From positions 1 through 15,150 of the forward strand of contig CAZIAB010000020.1 of the NCBI GenBank assembly GCA_964537525.1: a stretch of DNA of 15,150 nucleotides. Direction: 5' to 3'. Below are positions 1 to 6,074 of the stretch, piece after piece; position 1 is the stretch's first letter; the number at the start of each line of letters is the position of its first letter. The notes beneath the pieces were generated by a model, which saw only the letters and a program-made list of their open reading frames with translations, made no database searches and was not told where the DNA came from. The DNA is from CAYMDJ01 sp964537525. GTDB lineage: Archaea > Aenigmatarchaeota > Aenigmatarchaeia > QMZP01. A program made the translations under genes and the position numbers.

Positions 1-191
1 TCATAAAGATGGTGAGGGAGACCAACCCCAACCTGGAGAACCTCACCGTGAGAGAGTTAGAGAGCTACTCCCTCGGCCACAGGCCGCTCACCGAGGAGGA
101 CTTCGAGGGGGCCTTCTCCAAGATAAAGCCCTCTGCACAGGCAGGGAGCATAGAGAAATACGAGGAATGGAAGAAGAACTTCGGCGGGTAG
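1..191 (+). CDS. AAA+ ATPase, C-terminal end (Cdc48-like), partial
   Basis: This is the 3' end of a longer gene that enters from the left edge. The frame is open from base 3, and the ATG at 9 is internal, not a start. The last residues (PLTEEDFEGAFSKIKPS..., then KYEEWKKNFGG) resemble the C-terminal helical lid of Cdc48/p97- and PAN-type AAA+ ATPases, where 'xxEDFExALxKIKPS ... YExWxKxF' is typical. Such proteins are ATP-driven protein unfoldases. No Walker motifs are visible because they lie upstream of the window, so the exact subfamily is open. The stop is TAG at 189-191. The next gene starts 7 bases later without an obvious promoter, suggesting co-transcription. The C-terminal KKNFGG recurs exactly at the end of the next protein. 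Confidence 0.75.
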   Translation, partial: IKMVRETNPNLENLTVRELESYSLGHRPLTEEDFEGAFSKIKPSAQAGSIEKYEEWKKNFGG

Positions 192-198
192 TATCATT

Positions 199-771
199 AT
201 GGGCAATCTCAAGAACATTGAAGTTGAGCTGAAGTTTCCGTTATTGAATCACGGGAAGTTGGCTCAAGCCCTGAATAAAATAGCAAAGCCCGAAGAGGTT
301 GATGTTTTTCAGAAGGATACGTATTACGTGCCGAAGCACAGGAACTTTCTTGAGAATAGGCCTATCTCCGAGTGGCTGAGAATCAGGGAAACAAAACAAG
401 GGGCATCGATTAATTATAAGAATTGGCATGATGCCCCTGGTATAAAAACCATATCCTGTGATGAGTTTGAAACCGGGGTTGATAACGCATCGGCACTAAA
501 GAATATTTTCAATATCCTTGATTTTAAAGAGGTGATAATCGTGGAAAAAATAAGAAACACCTGGCATTACAAGGACGTCTTTATATCAATAGATGACATC
601 AAGGGTCTGGGAAACTTCATCGAGCTGGAAGCGAACGGGACATTCCCAAGCATCCAGGAAGCAAAGGACCATCTGTATAAGATACTAAAGGAGATAAATG
701 CGAAGGTGGGTGAACAAGACTATAAAGGATATCCACATCGTGCTTTGGAAAAAAAGAATTTTGGCGGTTAA
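199..771 (+). CDS. cyaB: CYTH domain protein (CyaB / thiamine-triphosphatase-like)
   Basis: A 190-residue protein of the CYTH superfamily, whose members hydrolyse or cyclise triphosphate substrates (class IV adenylate cyclase, thiamine triphosphatase, inorganic triphosphatase) inside a tunnel of acidic and basic residues. The signature ExExK is present as E8-V-E10-L-K12. Further family-like segments are the WLRIRE strand near residue 56, a lysine-containing strand (INYKNWH), a DEFETGV strand, VEKIRNTWHY, and ISIDDIKGLGNFIELE near 132-147, which carries the conserved metal/substrate carboxylates. The length fits the family. It starts 7 bases after the AAA+ stop and probably shares its mRNA. 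The coding sequence looks distinctly more AT-rich than most neighbours, which may indicate transfer. The last six residues, KKNFGG, duplicate the end of the upstream protein. The substrate cannot be decided from sequence. Confidence 0.85.
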   Translation: MGNLKNIEVELKFPLLNHGKLAQALNKIAKPEEVDVFQKDTYYVPKHRNFLENRPISEWLRIRETKQGASINYKNWHDAPGIKTISCDEFETGVDNASALKNIFNILDFKEVIIVEKIRNTWHYKDVFISIDDIKGLGNFIELEANGTFPSIQEAKDHLYKILKEINAKVGEQDYKGYPHRALEKKNFGG

Positions 772-1029
772 TCAGGACAGGATTCCTCCGTAGAAGGTCA
801 CGAACCATCCCCCCTCGCAGCTTGCGACAATCCTCCCGAACGGGACCCACATCACGTTATAGTCGCAAATCATGTTGCCTTCGCTGTCTATCGTGCCGTC
901 AACATGACCTCTCTGTTCAAGGACCATGTCATGGGCTGCCTGATTGTCCATCCATGGCGCCAGGACCAGCAGCGCCAAAACCAAGAGTGATGCCACAACC
1001 AGAAGGATTTCCCTCCTCTCCATGCTCAT
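772..1029 (-). CDS. small membrane-anchored protein, unknown
   Basis: An 85-residue protein with a strongly hydrophobic N-terminal helix (about residues 7-26, ILLVVASLLVLALLVLAPWM), then a roughly 55-residue polar domain with two cysteines (C55 and C70), predicted outside the membrane. There is no lipobox. The stop codon directly abuts the stop of the CYTH gene (771/772), so the pair is convergent with zero spacing. The ATG at 1029 is chosen; an ATG two codons later (1023) is also possible. A TATA-like sequence at 1056-1064 lies upstream. I do not recognise the family. A real gene is supported by the promoter, the clear signal-anchor and the tight fit to its neighbours. Confidence 0.65.
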   Translation of the reverse strand: MSMERREILLVVASLLVLALLVLAPWMDNQAAHDMVLEQRGHVDGTIDSEGNMICDYNVMWVPFGRIVASCEGGWFVTFYGGILS

Positions 1030-1055
1030 ATTTGCCGGGAGGTTTTATAACGAAC

Positions 1056-1064
1056 CTTTATAAG
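1056..1064. promoter_or_regulatory. shared TATA box, divergent promoter
   Basis: CTTTATAAG reads as a near-palindromic TATA box on both strands. It sits 31 bases from the start of the small membrane protein (-) and 35 bases from the start of the basic microprotein (+). Archaeal TATA centres lie about 26 bases before the start site, so both mRNAs would have leaders of only a few bases. On the + side the leader would include GGTGG (1085-1089), a possible Shine-Dalgarno sequence just before the ATG at 1095. Confidence 0.6.
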
Positions 1065-1094
1065 CCACCCTAACCATTAGTTTCGGTGGTTAAC

Positions 1095-1148
1095 ATGGCA
1101 AGGAAGAGGCTGCCCAAGTATTCAAGAAAGAAGAAGCAGAGGAAGTAG
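1095..1148 (+). CDS. 17-residue Arg/Lys-rich microprotein (eL41/eS32-like size)
   Basis: The reading frame encodes MARKRLPKYSRKKKQRK and a TAG stop. Ten of 17 residues are Lys or Arg and there is no acidic residue. A TATA box lies at 1056-1064, and GGTGG at 1085-1089 is a plausible ribosome binding site. The tiny, extremely basic composition recalls ribosomal protein eL41 (renamed eS32; about 25 residues) and other short rRNA-binding peptides. The sequence does not show the WRKKR...RRLKRKRRK pattern of eL41, so I infer only a likely RNA-binding or ribosomal microprotein. A copy of the intergenic repeat begins two bases after the stop codon, as it does at undisputed genes here, which supports this being a real gene end. 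Confidence 0.55.
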   Translation: MARKRLPKYSRKKKQRK

Positions 1149-1149
1149 G

Positions 1150-1243
1150 CTAACCCCTTTGCAGCTAACTTCTTCGCCGGTAACTAAATGGCAGATCAAC
1201 AGGAACGTATTTTAGTTTTTGACAAAAGGCTTAACCCAAAATT
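1150..1243 (+). repeat. modular intergenic repeat, copy 1
   Basis: Head variant TAACCCCTTTG at 1151-1161. Blocks at 1162-1176 (CAGCTAACTTCTTCG), 1177-1191 (CCGGTAACTAAATGG), 1192-1207 and 1208-1223. Tail AAAAGGCTTAACCCAAAA at 1224-1241. The block boundaries match copy 5 (6428-6520) one for one: 15, 15, 16, 16 bp here against 15, 15, 15, 16 there. It begins two bases after the stop of the basic microprotein. Confidence 0.8.
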
Positions 1244-1247
1244 ATTT

Positions 1248-1342
1248 ATTTTTCCGCGAACGCTTTACTCGGCTTACGATAGCTTCCGACTTATGCAAGC
1301 CGATACCCCTCGGGGCACAAGGGAGCAACATGTAAAAATTAC
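1248..1342 (-). repeat. modular intergenic repeat, degenerate copy 2
   Basis: The tail is clear on the minus strand (AAAGCGTTCGCGGAAAAA, 1248-1265). The head is degenerate (GTAAAAATTAC on the plus strand, about 1332-1342). The internal blocks are hard to recognise and include a perfect 7-bp inverted repeat, TCGGCTT (1269-1275) with AAGCCGA (1297-1303). The copy is probably decayed or partly replaced. Orientation is opposite to copy 1. Confidence 0.55.
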
Positions 1343-1345
1343 AAT

Positions 1346-1430
1346 CGCTTTTTCAGTACACGCTTTTTGTGAAAACTAAAAGCGTTCAGTAATTATATGA
1401 AAAATGGTGTGTTAACAGTAAAAGGGTTCT
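1346..1430 (-). repeat. modular intergenic repeat, copy 3
   Basis: The head reads AGAACCCTTTTACTG on the minus strand. Its first bases overlap the TAG stop codon of the CCA-adding enzyme gene (1429-1431). A first block, CTGTTAACACACCAT, follows. The tail variant is AAAAGCGTGTACTGAAAA near 1351-1368. An internal AT-rich stretch replaces the middle blocks. It extends from the cca stop codon to copy 2. Confidence 0.7.
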
Positions 1431-2841
1431 AGATTTCCTTCATGAAGACGTCGTCCAGCACCCTGCTGAATTCCGGGTGCTTCCTGGCGAGTGAGAGAAT
1501 CTCCCTCTCCTTCATGGGGATTAAGCCCTTCGAAACCCTCTTCGCGATGTGGGAGGCTATCCCCTTCTGGTGGAGGGAATGCTCCGTTCCCTTGAGTGTG
1601 TCCTTCATCTTGGAGAAGGCGTCGGTATGTTTCCTGTCGACCTCTGCGACCCAGTTCTCCCCCTCTACCCACACCCTACCTAAAGGGCGGTATTTGCGCA
1701 GGAAGTCCTGCGCGTGCTTTACCACGAACATGCTCGGCCCTTTTATCTTCCTCGGTCTCGGGAGTTCCCAGACCTCCATCTCGAAGACGAAGACAGCGAC
1801 CGTCGAATCATCGGACCAGGCGAGGTGGTTGAGGACAGAGAAATCATGGTCCTCGAGGATGTCCCTTATCCTCCTTGCTGTCTTCCTCAGCTGGGGCCAG
1901 AGTATGTCGGGGATGATGTCAGGGGGCTTGAAAGATATTCCCATGAGGAGGGTCTTCCTTGCCTTCCTTTCAGAGGCGAGCTTCGTGACAGGAACCGGGA
2001 AATCCTTCCTCATGAACATGCCCTTGTCAGGCCTGGAGACCAGCTTCCTGCAGGCATTCACGAACCTCGTGAAGTTCTCAGGCGAGAGCGCGGCAGCGAC
2101 GTTCCTTCCCGGGTCTACCGGGTCTATCAGTATCAGGGGCTGTTTTTTGAACTTTTCATGGACGTCCTTCACGTCCTCCCCGCCCATGCCCTCGAGGTTT
2201 ATCAGGATTTTTCCGGGTTCCCAGCCCTCTGCCTTCTCAGCGAGGTTGGTGAAAGAGCGATAGTAAACTATCAGGAGCTCACAGAGGTATCCGGAGAACG
2301 CCTGGTACTTGGTGTCAGAGCCGTAGAATCCCTGCGCCTTGCAGAACTGCTTCAGGAGGCGGACCTCCGGTCTCAAAGATGGAAGGAGGTGCCTTTCCAG
2401 CCACTTGTTATGGAAGGGTGTCCTGTCCACTGCTGACATTATCTTTTGTGCGCTCTCCACCTTGTAGCAGGGGACTATGTCAACGTCGTAGTTCTTGACC
2501 CTCGCCCTCACGTAAGGATGTTCCGCGTAGGCAATCCTGGAATGGCCGTGGAGGTTGGAAACAATCTGCCTGCCTATCGCTATGCCCTTGTTCTCCAGGT
2601 CGCTCCTGCTGGTCTTGACCGGGAAGAGGATGAAGAGGTCGAACTCCTTCTTGTCCCTCATCCAGGTGTCCCTCATGTAGCTTCCGGCAATCGTGTACTC
2701 AAGTCCCAGGGGCTTCAGCACCCTCTCTGTCTCGGATGTGACGAGTTCTATTATCGCCTTTGTCCTTGCCTGCTCCTGCTCGGTGGGGGTTATGTCTCTC
2801 AGGACTGCGGAAAGGATTGAATGCATCCTGTCTGCTGCCAT
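1429..2841 (-). CDS. cca: CCA tRNA nucleotidyltransferase, archaeal class I
   Basis: A 470-residue enzyme that adds or repairs the 3' CCA of tRNAs in the cytoplasm, using CTP and ATP without a nucleic acid template. The nucleotidyltransferase core is visible: GSYMRDTWMRDKKEFDLF at 53-70, with G53-S54 and the metal-binding pair E66-x-D68, then the third carboxylate in YDVDIVPCY (118-126). The segment WLERHLLPSLRPEVRLLKQFCKAQGFYGSDTKYQAFSGYLCELLI (about 147-191) is the archaeal CCA enzyme hallmark. The length is close to the usual 430-460. The start at 2841 is supported by a TATA element (TTATTAAC, 2863-2870) 26 bases upstream. It is convergent with the basic microprotein across the repeat-filled gap. 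Confidence 0.95.
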   Translation of the reverse strand: MAADRMHSILSAVLRDITPTEQEQARTKAIIELVTSETERVLKPLGLEYTIAGSYMRDTWMRDKKEFDLFILFPVKTSRSDLENKGIAIGRQIVSNLHGHSRIAYAEHPYVRARVKNYDVDIVPCYKVESAQKIMSAVDRTPFHNKWLERHLLPSLRPEVRLLKQFCKAQGFYGSDTKYQAFSGYLCELLIVYYRSFTNLAEKAEGWEPGKILINLEGMGGEDVKDVHEKFKKQPLILIDPVDPGRNVAAALSPENFTRFVNACRKLVSRPDKGMFMRKDFPVPVTKLASERKARKTLLMGISFKPPDIIPDILWPQLRKTARRIRDILEDHDFSVLNHLAWSDDSTVAVFVFEMEVWELPRPRKIKGPSMFVVKHAQDFLRKYRPLGRVWVEGENWVAEVDRKHTDAFSKMKDTLKGTEHSLHQKGIASHIAKRVSKGLIPMKEREILSLARKHPEFSRVLDDVFMKEI

Positions 2842-2862
2842 GGTTAATTATTGGGGGAGGTC

Positions 2863-2870
2863 GTTAATAA
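2863..2870 (-). promoter_or_regulatory. TATA box of cca
   Basis: TTATTAAC on the minus strand is centred 26 bases before the ATG at 2841, so the mRNA is predicted to be leaderless. Immediately before the ATG is CCAATAATTAACC, the start-proximal motif also seen at 8781 and 12920. Confidence 0.6.
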
Positions 2871-2897
2871 GAATTACCAGCATCCGGCACAGCGCAG

Positions 2898-2906
2898 ATA
2901 TTTAAG
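2898..2906 (+). promoter_or_regulatory. TATA box of the CBS protein gene
   Basis: ATATTTAAG is centred at 2902, 26 bases before the GTG at 2928. The same box occurs before the HD-domain gene (6889-6897) and the ABC ATPase gene (8828-8836). Confidence 0.65.
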
Positions 2907-2927
2907 TAAACCATCCAATCTTTTAGG

Positions 2928-3773
2928 GTGGGGAGCATGCTCGGGTTCAGGGGGAAGAAGCCCATAAGGTTCATGGATTTTGTTGAAGAAGGCATAAGCG
3001 CAGGGGACATAGCAACGAAGGGCGTGGTAAGCCTGAAGGAGAACGACACCTTCCATTCCGCTCTGAAGCTCGCGCTCTCCGGATACCGTCTTATACCAAT
3101 CCTTGACAGCAAGGGAGAAAGGGTCATGGGGATAACCACGAGCAGGGAGATTCTTGATTTTCTCGGCGCCGGCCCCCTCTCGGGCCAGGGAGGGAAGAAA
3201 CCATTAGAAACGAAGGTAAAGCTTCTGATGAAGAGACCATCGATAGGGGTTGACGCAAAGGAGAGTCCCAAGAGCGTCATGGAGTCGTTCAGGGAGAACA
3301 ACGTTGACGTGCACCACGTCGAGAAAAAAGGAAGGTTGCACGGGATAATCACCGAATCCGACATCACCTACAGGATTCAGGGGAAGGTTGGCCTCAAGGT
3401 CGGGGACGTCATGACCAGGAGCGTCTTCTTCGTGAACGAGGATGACCAGCTCGCCAACGTGGCCAGGATGCTCGCTGTCGGGCCTTACAGGAAGCTTCCT
3501 GTGGTGACGGAGGGGTTCCTGGTGGGAATCGTGACTCCCTTTGATGTCATGAAGCACCTCAATGAGAGCAAACAGCTCTCCACAGTCAGGAACAGCAAGA
3601 CCAGAATCTCGGACGTCATGAACAGGGACGTGGCGACCATAGGGCCGGGCGCCGACATAGCAGATGCCGTTGCCCTCATGAGGAGGAAGAACGTCTCAGG
3701 CCTCCCTGTCACAGAAGAAGATAATCTCGTTGGGATAATAACAGAGAGGGATATCATTGACGCGATGAGGTAG
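2928..3773 (+). CDS. four-CBS-domain regulatory protein
   Basis: A 281-residue soluble protein made of four consecutive CBS domains at about residues 22-80, 95-150, 156-213 and 225-281. Each ends in the typical 'hGIhTxxDhh' segment (VMGITTSREIL, LHGIITESDIT, LVGIVTPFDVM, LVGIITERDII). CBS pairs bind adenine nucleotides or SAM and act as energy or ligand sensors. Stand-alone tandem CBS proteins are common in archaea, and their partners are usually unknown. The GTG at 2928 falls exactly at the predicted transcription start (TATA centre 2902). The ATG at 2937 would need an 8-base leader and is an alternative. The stop is followed directly by the tail of a repeat copy. Confidence 0.9.
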   Translation: MGSMLGFRGKKPIRFMDFVEEGISAGDIATKGVVSLKENDTFHSALKLALSGYRLIPILDSKGERVMGITTSREILDFLGAGPLSGQGGKKPLETKVKLLMKRPSIGVDAKESPKSVMESFRENNVDVHHVEKKGRLHGIITESDITYRIQGKVGLKVGDVMTRSVFFVNEDDQLANVARMLAVGPYRKLPVVTEGFLVGIVTPFDVMKHLNESKQLSTVRNSKTRISDVMNRDVATIGPGADIADAVALMRRKNVSGLPVTEEDNLVGIITERDIIDAMR

Positions 3774-3866
3774 TTTTTTCCGCTAACGCTTTTGTCAACA
3801 ATTATTATTCGTTGCACTTAGCTGCCTTGTGGTTAATTGGCGACAAGCTTAACGGTAAAAGGGTTA
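3774..3866 (-). repeat. modular intergenic repeat, copy 4
   Basis: Fills the whole gap between two convergent stop codons. On the minus strand: head TTAACCCTTTTACC, where TAA is the stop of the lysine aminotransferase gene; blocks at 3841-3855, 3825-3840 (CCAATTAACCACAAGG), 3810-3824 (CAGCTAAGTGCAACG) and 3794-3809 (AATAATAATTGTTGAC); tail AAAAGCGTTAGCGGAAAA at 3776-3793. It aligns over its full length with copy 5 and shares the identical stretch TTAACCACAAGGCAG. Head and tail can pair with a single mismatch. Confidence 0.85.
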
Positions 3867-5222
3867 AACATGGTGGTGGAAGTCGTGGTAGTCCCTGAGG
3901 CCGGCCATCTTGATTGACTTCTCCAGAAGGATGATTCCCCTGTCAGCGTCCTCCCTGCTGAAGGTGAGCGGAGGGCGGAACCTTATCGACTTTTCTCCTG
4001 ATGAGAGGACGGCGAGGCGGTTCCTCCAGCACTTGTTTAGGAGAACCTTCCTCTCCTCTGAATTGGGTAGGTCCATGGCGAGGAATAAGCCCTTCCCCCT
4101 GACGTTGGTTATCTCAGGGTATATGGCCTGAATCTCTTCCAGCCGCTTCAGGAAATACTTCCCTATGGAGGCGGCGTTCTGGATGAGGTTGTCCTCCCTC
4201 ATTATCTCGAGGATTCTCCTGCACCTCACCATGTCTGCGAGACCTCCACCCCAGGTGGAGTTTATCCTGCTGGAGACATCGAAGACGTTGTCCTTCACCT
4301 CATTGATCCTCGATGAGCATAGTATTCCGCAGACCTGGCTCTTCTTGCCAAAGGCGATGATGTCGGGCTTTATCCCGAAGTGCTCGAACGCCCACATCTT
4401 TCCTGTGGTTCCGAAGCCTGTCTGGACCTCGTCGAGTATGAACATGATGTCGTTCTTCCTGCAGACCTCCTCCAGGGCCTGGAGGAATTCCGGCCTGAAA
4501 TGATTGTCACCGCCCTCTCCCTGGATGGGTTCTATTAGTAAGCAGGCGATGTCCTTACCCTTCCTCCTGATGGCTTCCCTTATCTGATTCAGGGATTTCT
4601 CCTCCTCCCTCTTTACCTGCTCGAGGATTTGGGGCGTGGTGGGGAAGGTAAGGGTCGGGGTGTCTATCCTAGGCCACCTGAACTTTGGGAAGTATCTTGT
4701 CTTTATAGGAGAGGTGTTTGTGACGGAGAGGGTGTAACCGCTCCTGCCGTGGAAGGCGTTCCTGAAATGGATGACCTGGCTGCCCAGTTCCTTTTTTCCT
4801 TTCCGCAGGTTCTTCTGGACCTTCCAGTCAAAGGCGGCCTTCATCGCGTTCTCCACCGCCAGGGCTCCGCCCGCTATGAAGAACATGTGCCTCATGAAAG
4901 AGGGCTTGGCGAGCTTCGCGAACGTCTCCACGAAGTCGGCGAACTGTTCTGTGTAGACATCCGAATTGGCGGGATTCTCGATTGAGGCCTCCCTTAACTC
5001 CCTCTGGAAATCCTTTCCCATCATCTTTGGGTGGTTGTGCCCCAGGGCGCATGTGGAGAAGTAGCTGTACATGTCCAGGTATTTCCTTCCAGTATCAGCG
5101 CACACCATGTAGCTTCCCCTGCTCCTTCCCAGGTCAACAACGAGGTGGAAGCCGTCAACGAGTATATATCTGGCGAGTGTTGACCTGACCCTGGAAGGAG
5201 GGATGTCAAAGGCGGCCTTCAT
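3864..5222 (-). CDS. lat: L-lysine 6-aminotransferase (class III, PLP)
   Basis: A 452-residue PLP-dependent class III aminotransferase most like lysine epsilon-aminotransferase. That enzyme moves the side-chain amino group of lysine to 2-oxoglutarate, giving 2-aminoadipate 6-semialdehyde (cyclising to piperideine-6-carboxylate). Diagnostic stretches are VDGFHLVVDLGRSRGSYM near the N-terminus, YLDMYSYFSTCALGHNHP, the phosphate-binding FFIAGGALAVENAMKAAF, EPIQGEGGDNHF, FILDEVQTGFGTTG (PLP-ring aspartate D264) and the Schiff-base lysine in FGKKSQVCG (K293/K294). An upstream in-frame ATG exists at 5342. The start at 5222 is preferred because homology begins there, it gives the usual family length (about 450), and a TATA box (TTTTATTC, 5243-5250) lies 25 bases upstream. 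The C-terminus ends in HDFHHHV. Glutamate, ornithine or GABA as substrate is less likely but not excluded. Confidence 0.87.
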   Translation of the reverse strand: MKAAFDIPPSRVRSTLARYILVDGFHLVVDLGRSRGSYMVCADTGRKYLDMYSYFSTCALGHNHPKMMGKDFQRELREASIENPANSDVYTEQFADFVETFAKLAKPSFMRHMFFIAGGALAVENAMKAAFDWKVQKNLRKGKKELGSQVIHFRNAFHGRSGYTLSVTNTSPIKTRYFPKFRWPRIDTPTLTFPTTPQILEQVKREEEKSLNQIREAIRRKGKDIACLLIEPIQGEGGDNHFRPEFLQALEEVCRKNDIMFILDEVQTGFGTTGKMWAFEHFGIKPDIIAFGKKSQVCGILCSSRINEVKDNVFDVSSRINSTWGGGLADMVRCRRILEIMREDNLIQNAASIGKYFLKRLEEIQAIYPEITNVRGKGLFLAMDLPNSEERKVLLNKCWRNRLAVLSSGEKSIRFRPPLTFSREDADRGIILLEKSIKMAGLRDYHDFHHHV

Positions 5223-5242
5223 GCTTATAATTGTCCCTTCTG

Positions 5243-5250
5243 GAATAAAA
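5243..5250 (-). promoter_or_regulatory. TATA box of lat
   Basis: TTTTATTC on the minus strand is centred 25 bases before the ATG at 5222. The bases just before the start, GGGACAATTATAAGC, match the start-proximal motif at 13942-13956 in all but one position. Confidence 0.55.
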
Positions 5251-5270
5251 GCTGCTGTGCCCGGAAATGA

Positions 5271-5279
5271 CTTAAATGG
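5271..5279 (+). promoter_or_regulatory. probable TATA box of the 5308 operon
   Basis: CTTAAATGG is centred about 33 bases before the ATG at 5308, which predicts a leader of roughly 7-8 bases including GTGGT. The alternative AT-rich run at 5285-5298 is too close to the start to act as a TATA box for this ATG. Confidence 0.4.
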
Positions 5280-5307
5280 AGAATGATAATATAATAATAG
5301 TGGTCCA

Positions 5308-6066
5308 ATGGAGGCATCAGCGGAAATCCTGTTCAGGCTCATGGTGATACCCGCGGGCCTGCTGATTGCGTACTTCTCCTGCAGGATTCATGAACTGACA
5401 GAGGGAGGCTCCGCAGGATGGAAGTACATGGCCATGGCCGGCCTCTCCTTCAGCCTGTGGGCAATCTCCCAGATAGCGTTCAAATATCTTATCGATTCCG
5501 CTGCGCTGAGGATGTCCTCTGCATCGTTCTTCCTCCTGTTGATGGTCATATTCGCCCCGCTGAGCCCGATATTCCTGGCAAGGGACATGAAGCTGAGCGG
5601 CAGGGCAAGGCTGGTAACGGCGAAGAGGTATTTCATCTTCATAATCCCGGTTTCCCTGGTGATAATCGGTTACAACCTCATAGAGCCATACTTCATAACC
5701 CTTTCTGAGGTGATGTCTGTCTCCTACCTTATATTAGGATTTGCCCTCCTACCGATGGCTTACGTCCTGTTCTTCCTGTGGAGGGAAACGAAGAACAGGT
5801 CATGGCTCTTCATATTTGCCTTCGCAATCATAATATCCGTCACGGTCTTCCTGGAGTCCTACAGCGGTGGGTGCTGCGGACTGGACGGTTACTATTACGG
5901 CAACCCCCTGTGCGGCTCATATAGCTCTGATTACGTCACCGTCGTCCCGCTGGCGTGCGGCGCAGGCATCCTGCCCGTGGTGATGTACCTGAACGTCTTG
6001 CAGATAGCTGCCCTTCTAATTGGGCTGGCGGGCTTTTATTTAATATGGAGACCAATGAATATGTAG
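5308..6066 (+). CDS. seven-helix membrane protein with Cys/Tyr-rich loop, unknown
   Basis: A 252-residue integral membrane protein. Hydrophobic segments lie at about 8-27, 40-62, 70-91, 107-127, 132-157, 162-184 and 216-246, consistent with seven helices. Between the last two is a hydrophilic loop (about 185-213) rich in Gly, Tyr and Cys (SGGCCGLDGYYYGNPLCGSYSSDY), with a further cysteine in PLACGAG. These cysteines could form disulfides outside the cell or bind metal. I do not recognise the family; the topology resembles small archaeal seven-helix sensor/signalling membrane proteins of unknown role. It is divergent from lat and followed 8 bases later by a small protein gene, so the two probably form an operon. 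Confidence 0.7.
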   Translation: MEASAEILFRLMVIPAGLLIAYFSCRIHELTEGGSAGWKYMAMAGLSFSLWAISQIAFKYLIDSAALRMSSASFFLLLMVIFAPLSPIFLARDMKLSGRARLVTAKRYFIFIIPVSLVIIGYNLIEPYFITLSEVMSVSYLILGFALLPMAYVLFFLWRETKNRSWLFIFAFAIIISVTVFLESYSGGCCGLDGYYYGNPLCGSYSSDYVTVVPLACGAGILPVVMYLNVLQIAALLIGLAGFYLIWRPMNM

Positions 6067-6074
6067 GTGTCTGA

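Noticed and set aside
1188..1379. 63-residue open frame on the plus strand in the gap before cca
   Set aside because: It lies across three repeat copies, has no TATA box or ribosome site, and its composition follows the repeat modules.
1149..1428. Possible tRNA or CRISPR array
   Set aside because: No cloverleaf with T-loop GGTTCRANYC is found. The repeated blocks are contiguous 15-mers with no unique spacers of constant length.
1714..2436. 240-residue open frame antisense to cca
   Set aside because: It is a shadow of the cca codon pattern with no promoter; the cca frame has unmistakable catalytic motifs.
3774..3866. Integron attC-like sites (TAAC...GTTA symmetry)
   Set aside because: The copies lie between convergent housekeeping genes in both orientations, there is no integrase, and the R'/R'' core sequences of attC are not conserved.
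5223..5342. N-terminal 40-residue extension of the lysine aminotransferase
   Set aside because: It overlaps the divergent gene start and its own promoter, lacks homology, and makes the protein longer than the family norm.
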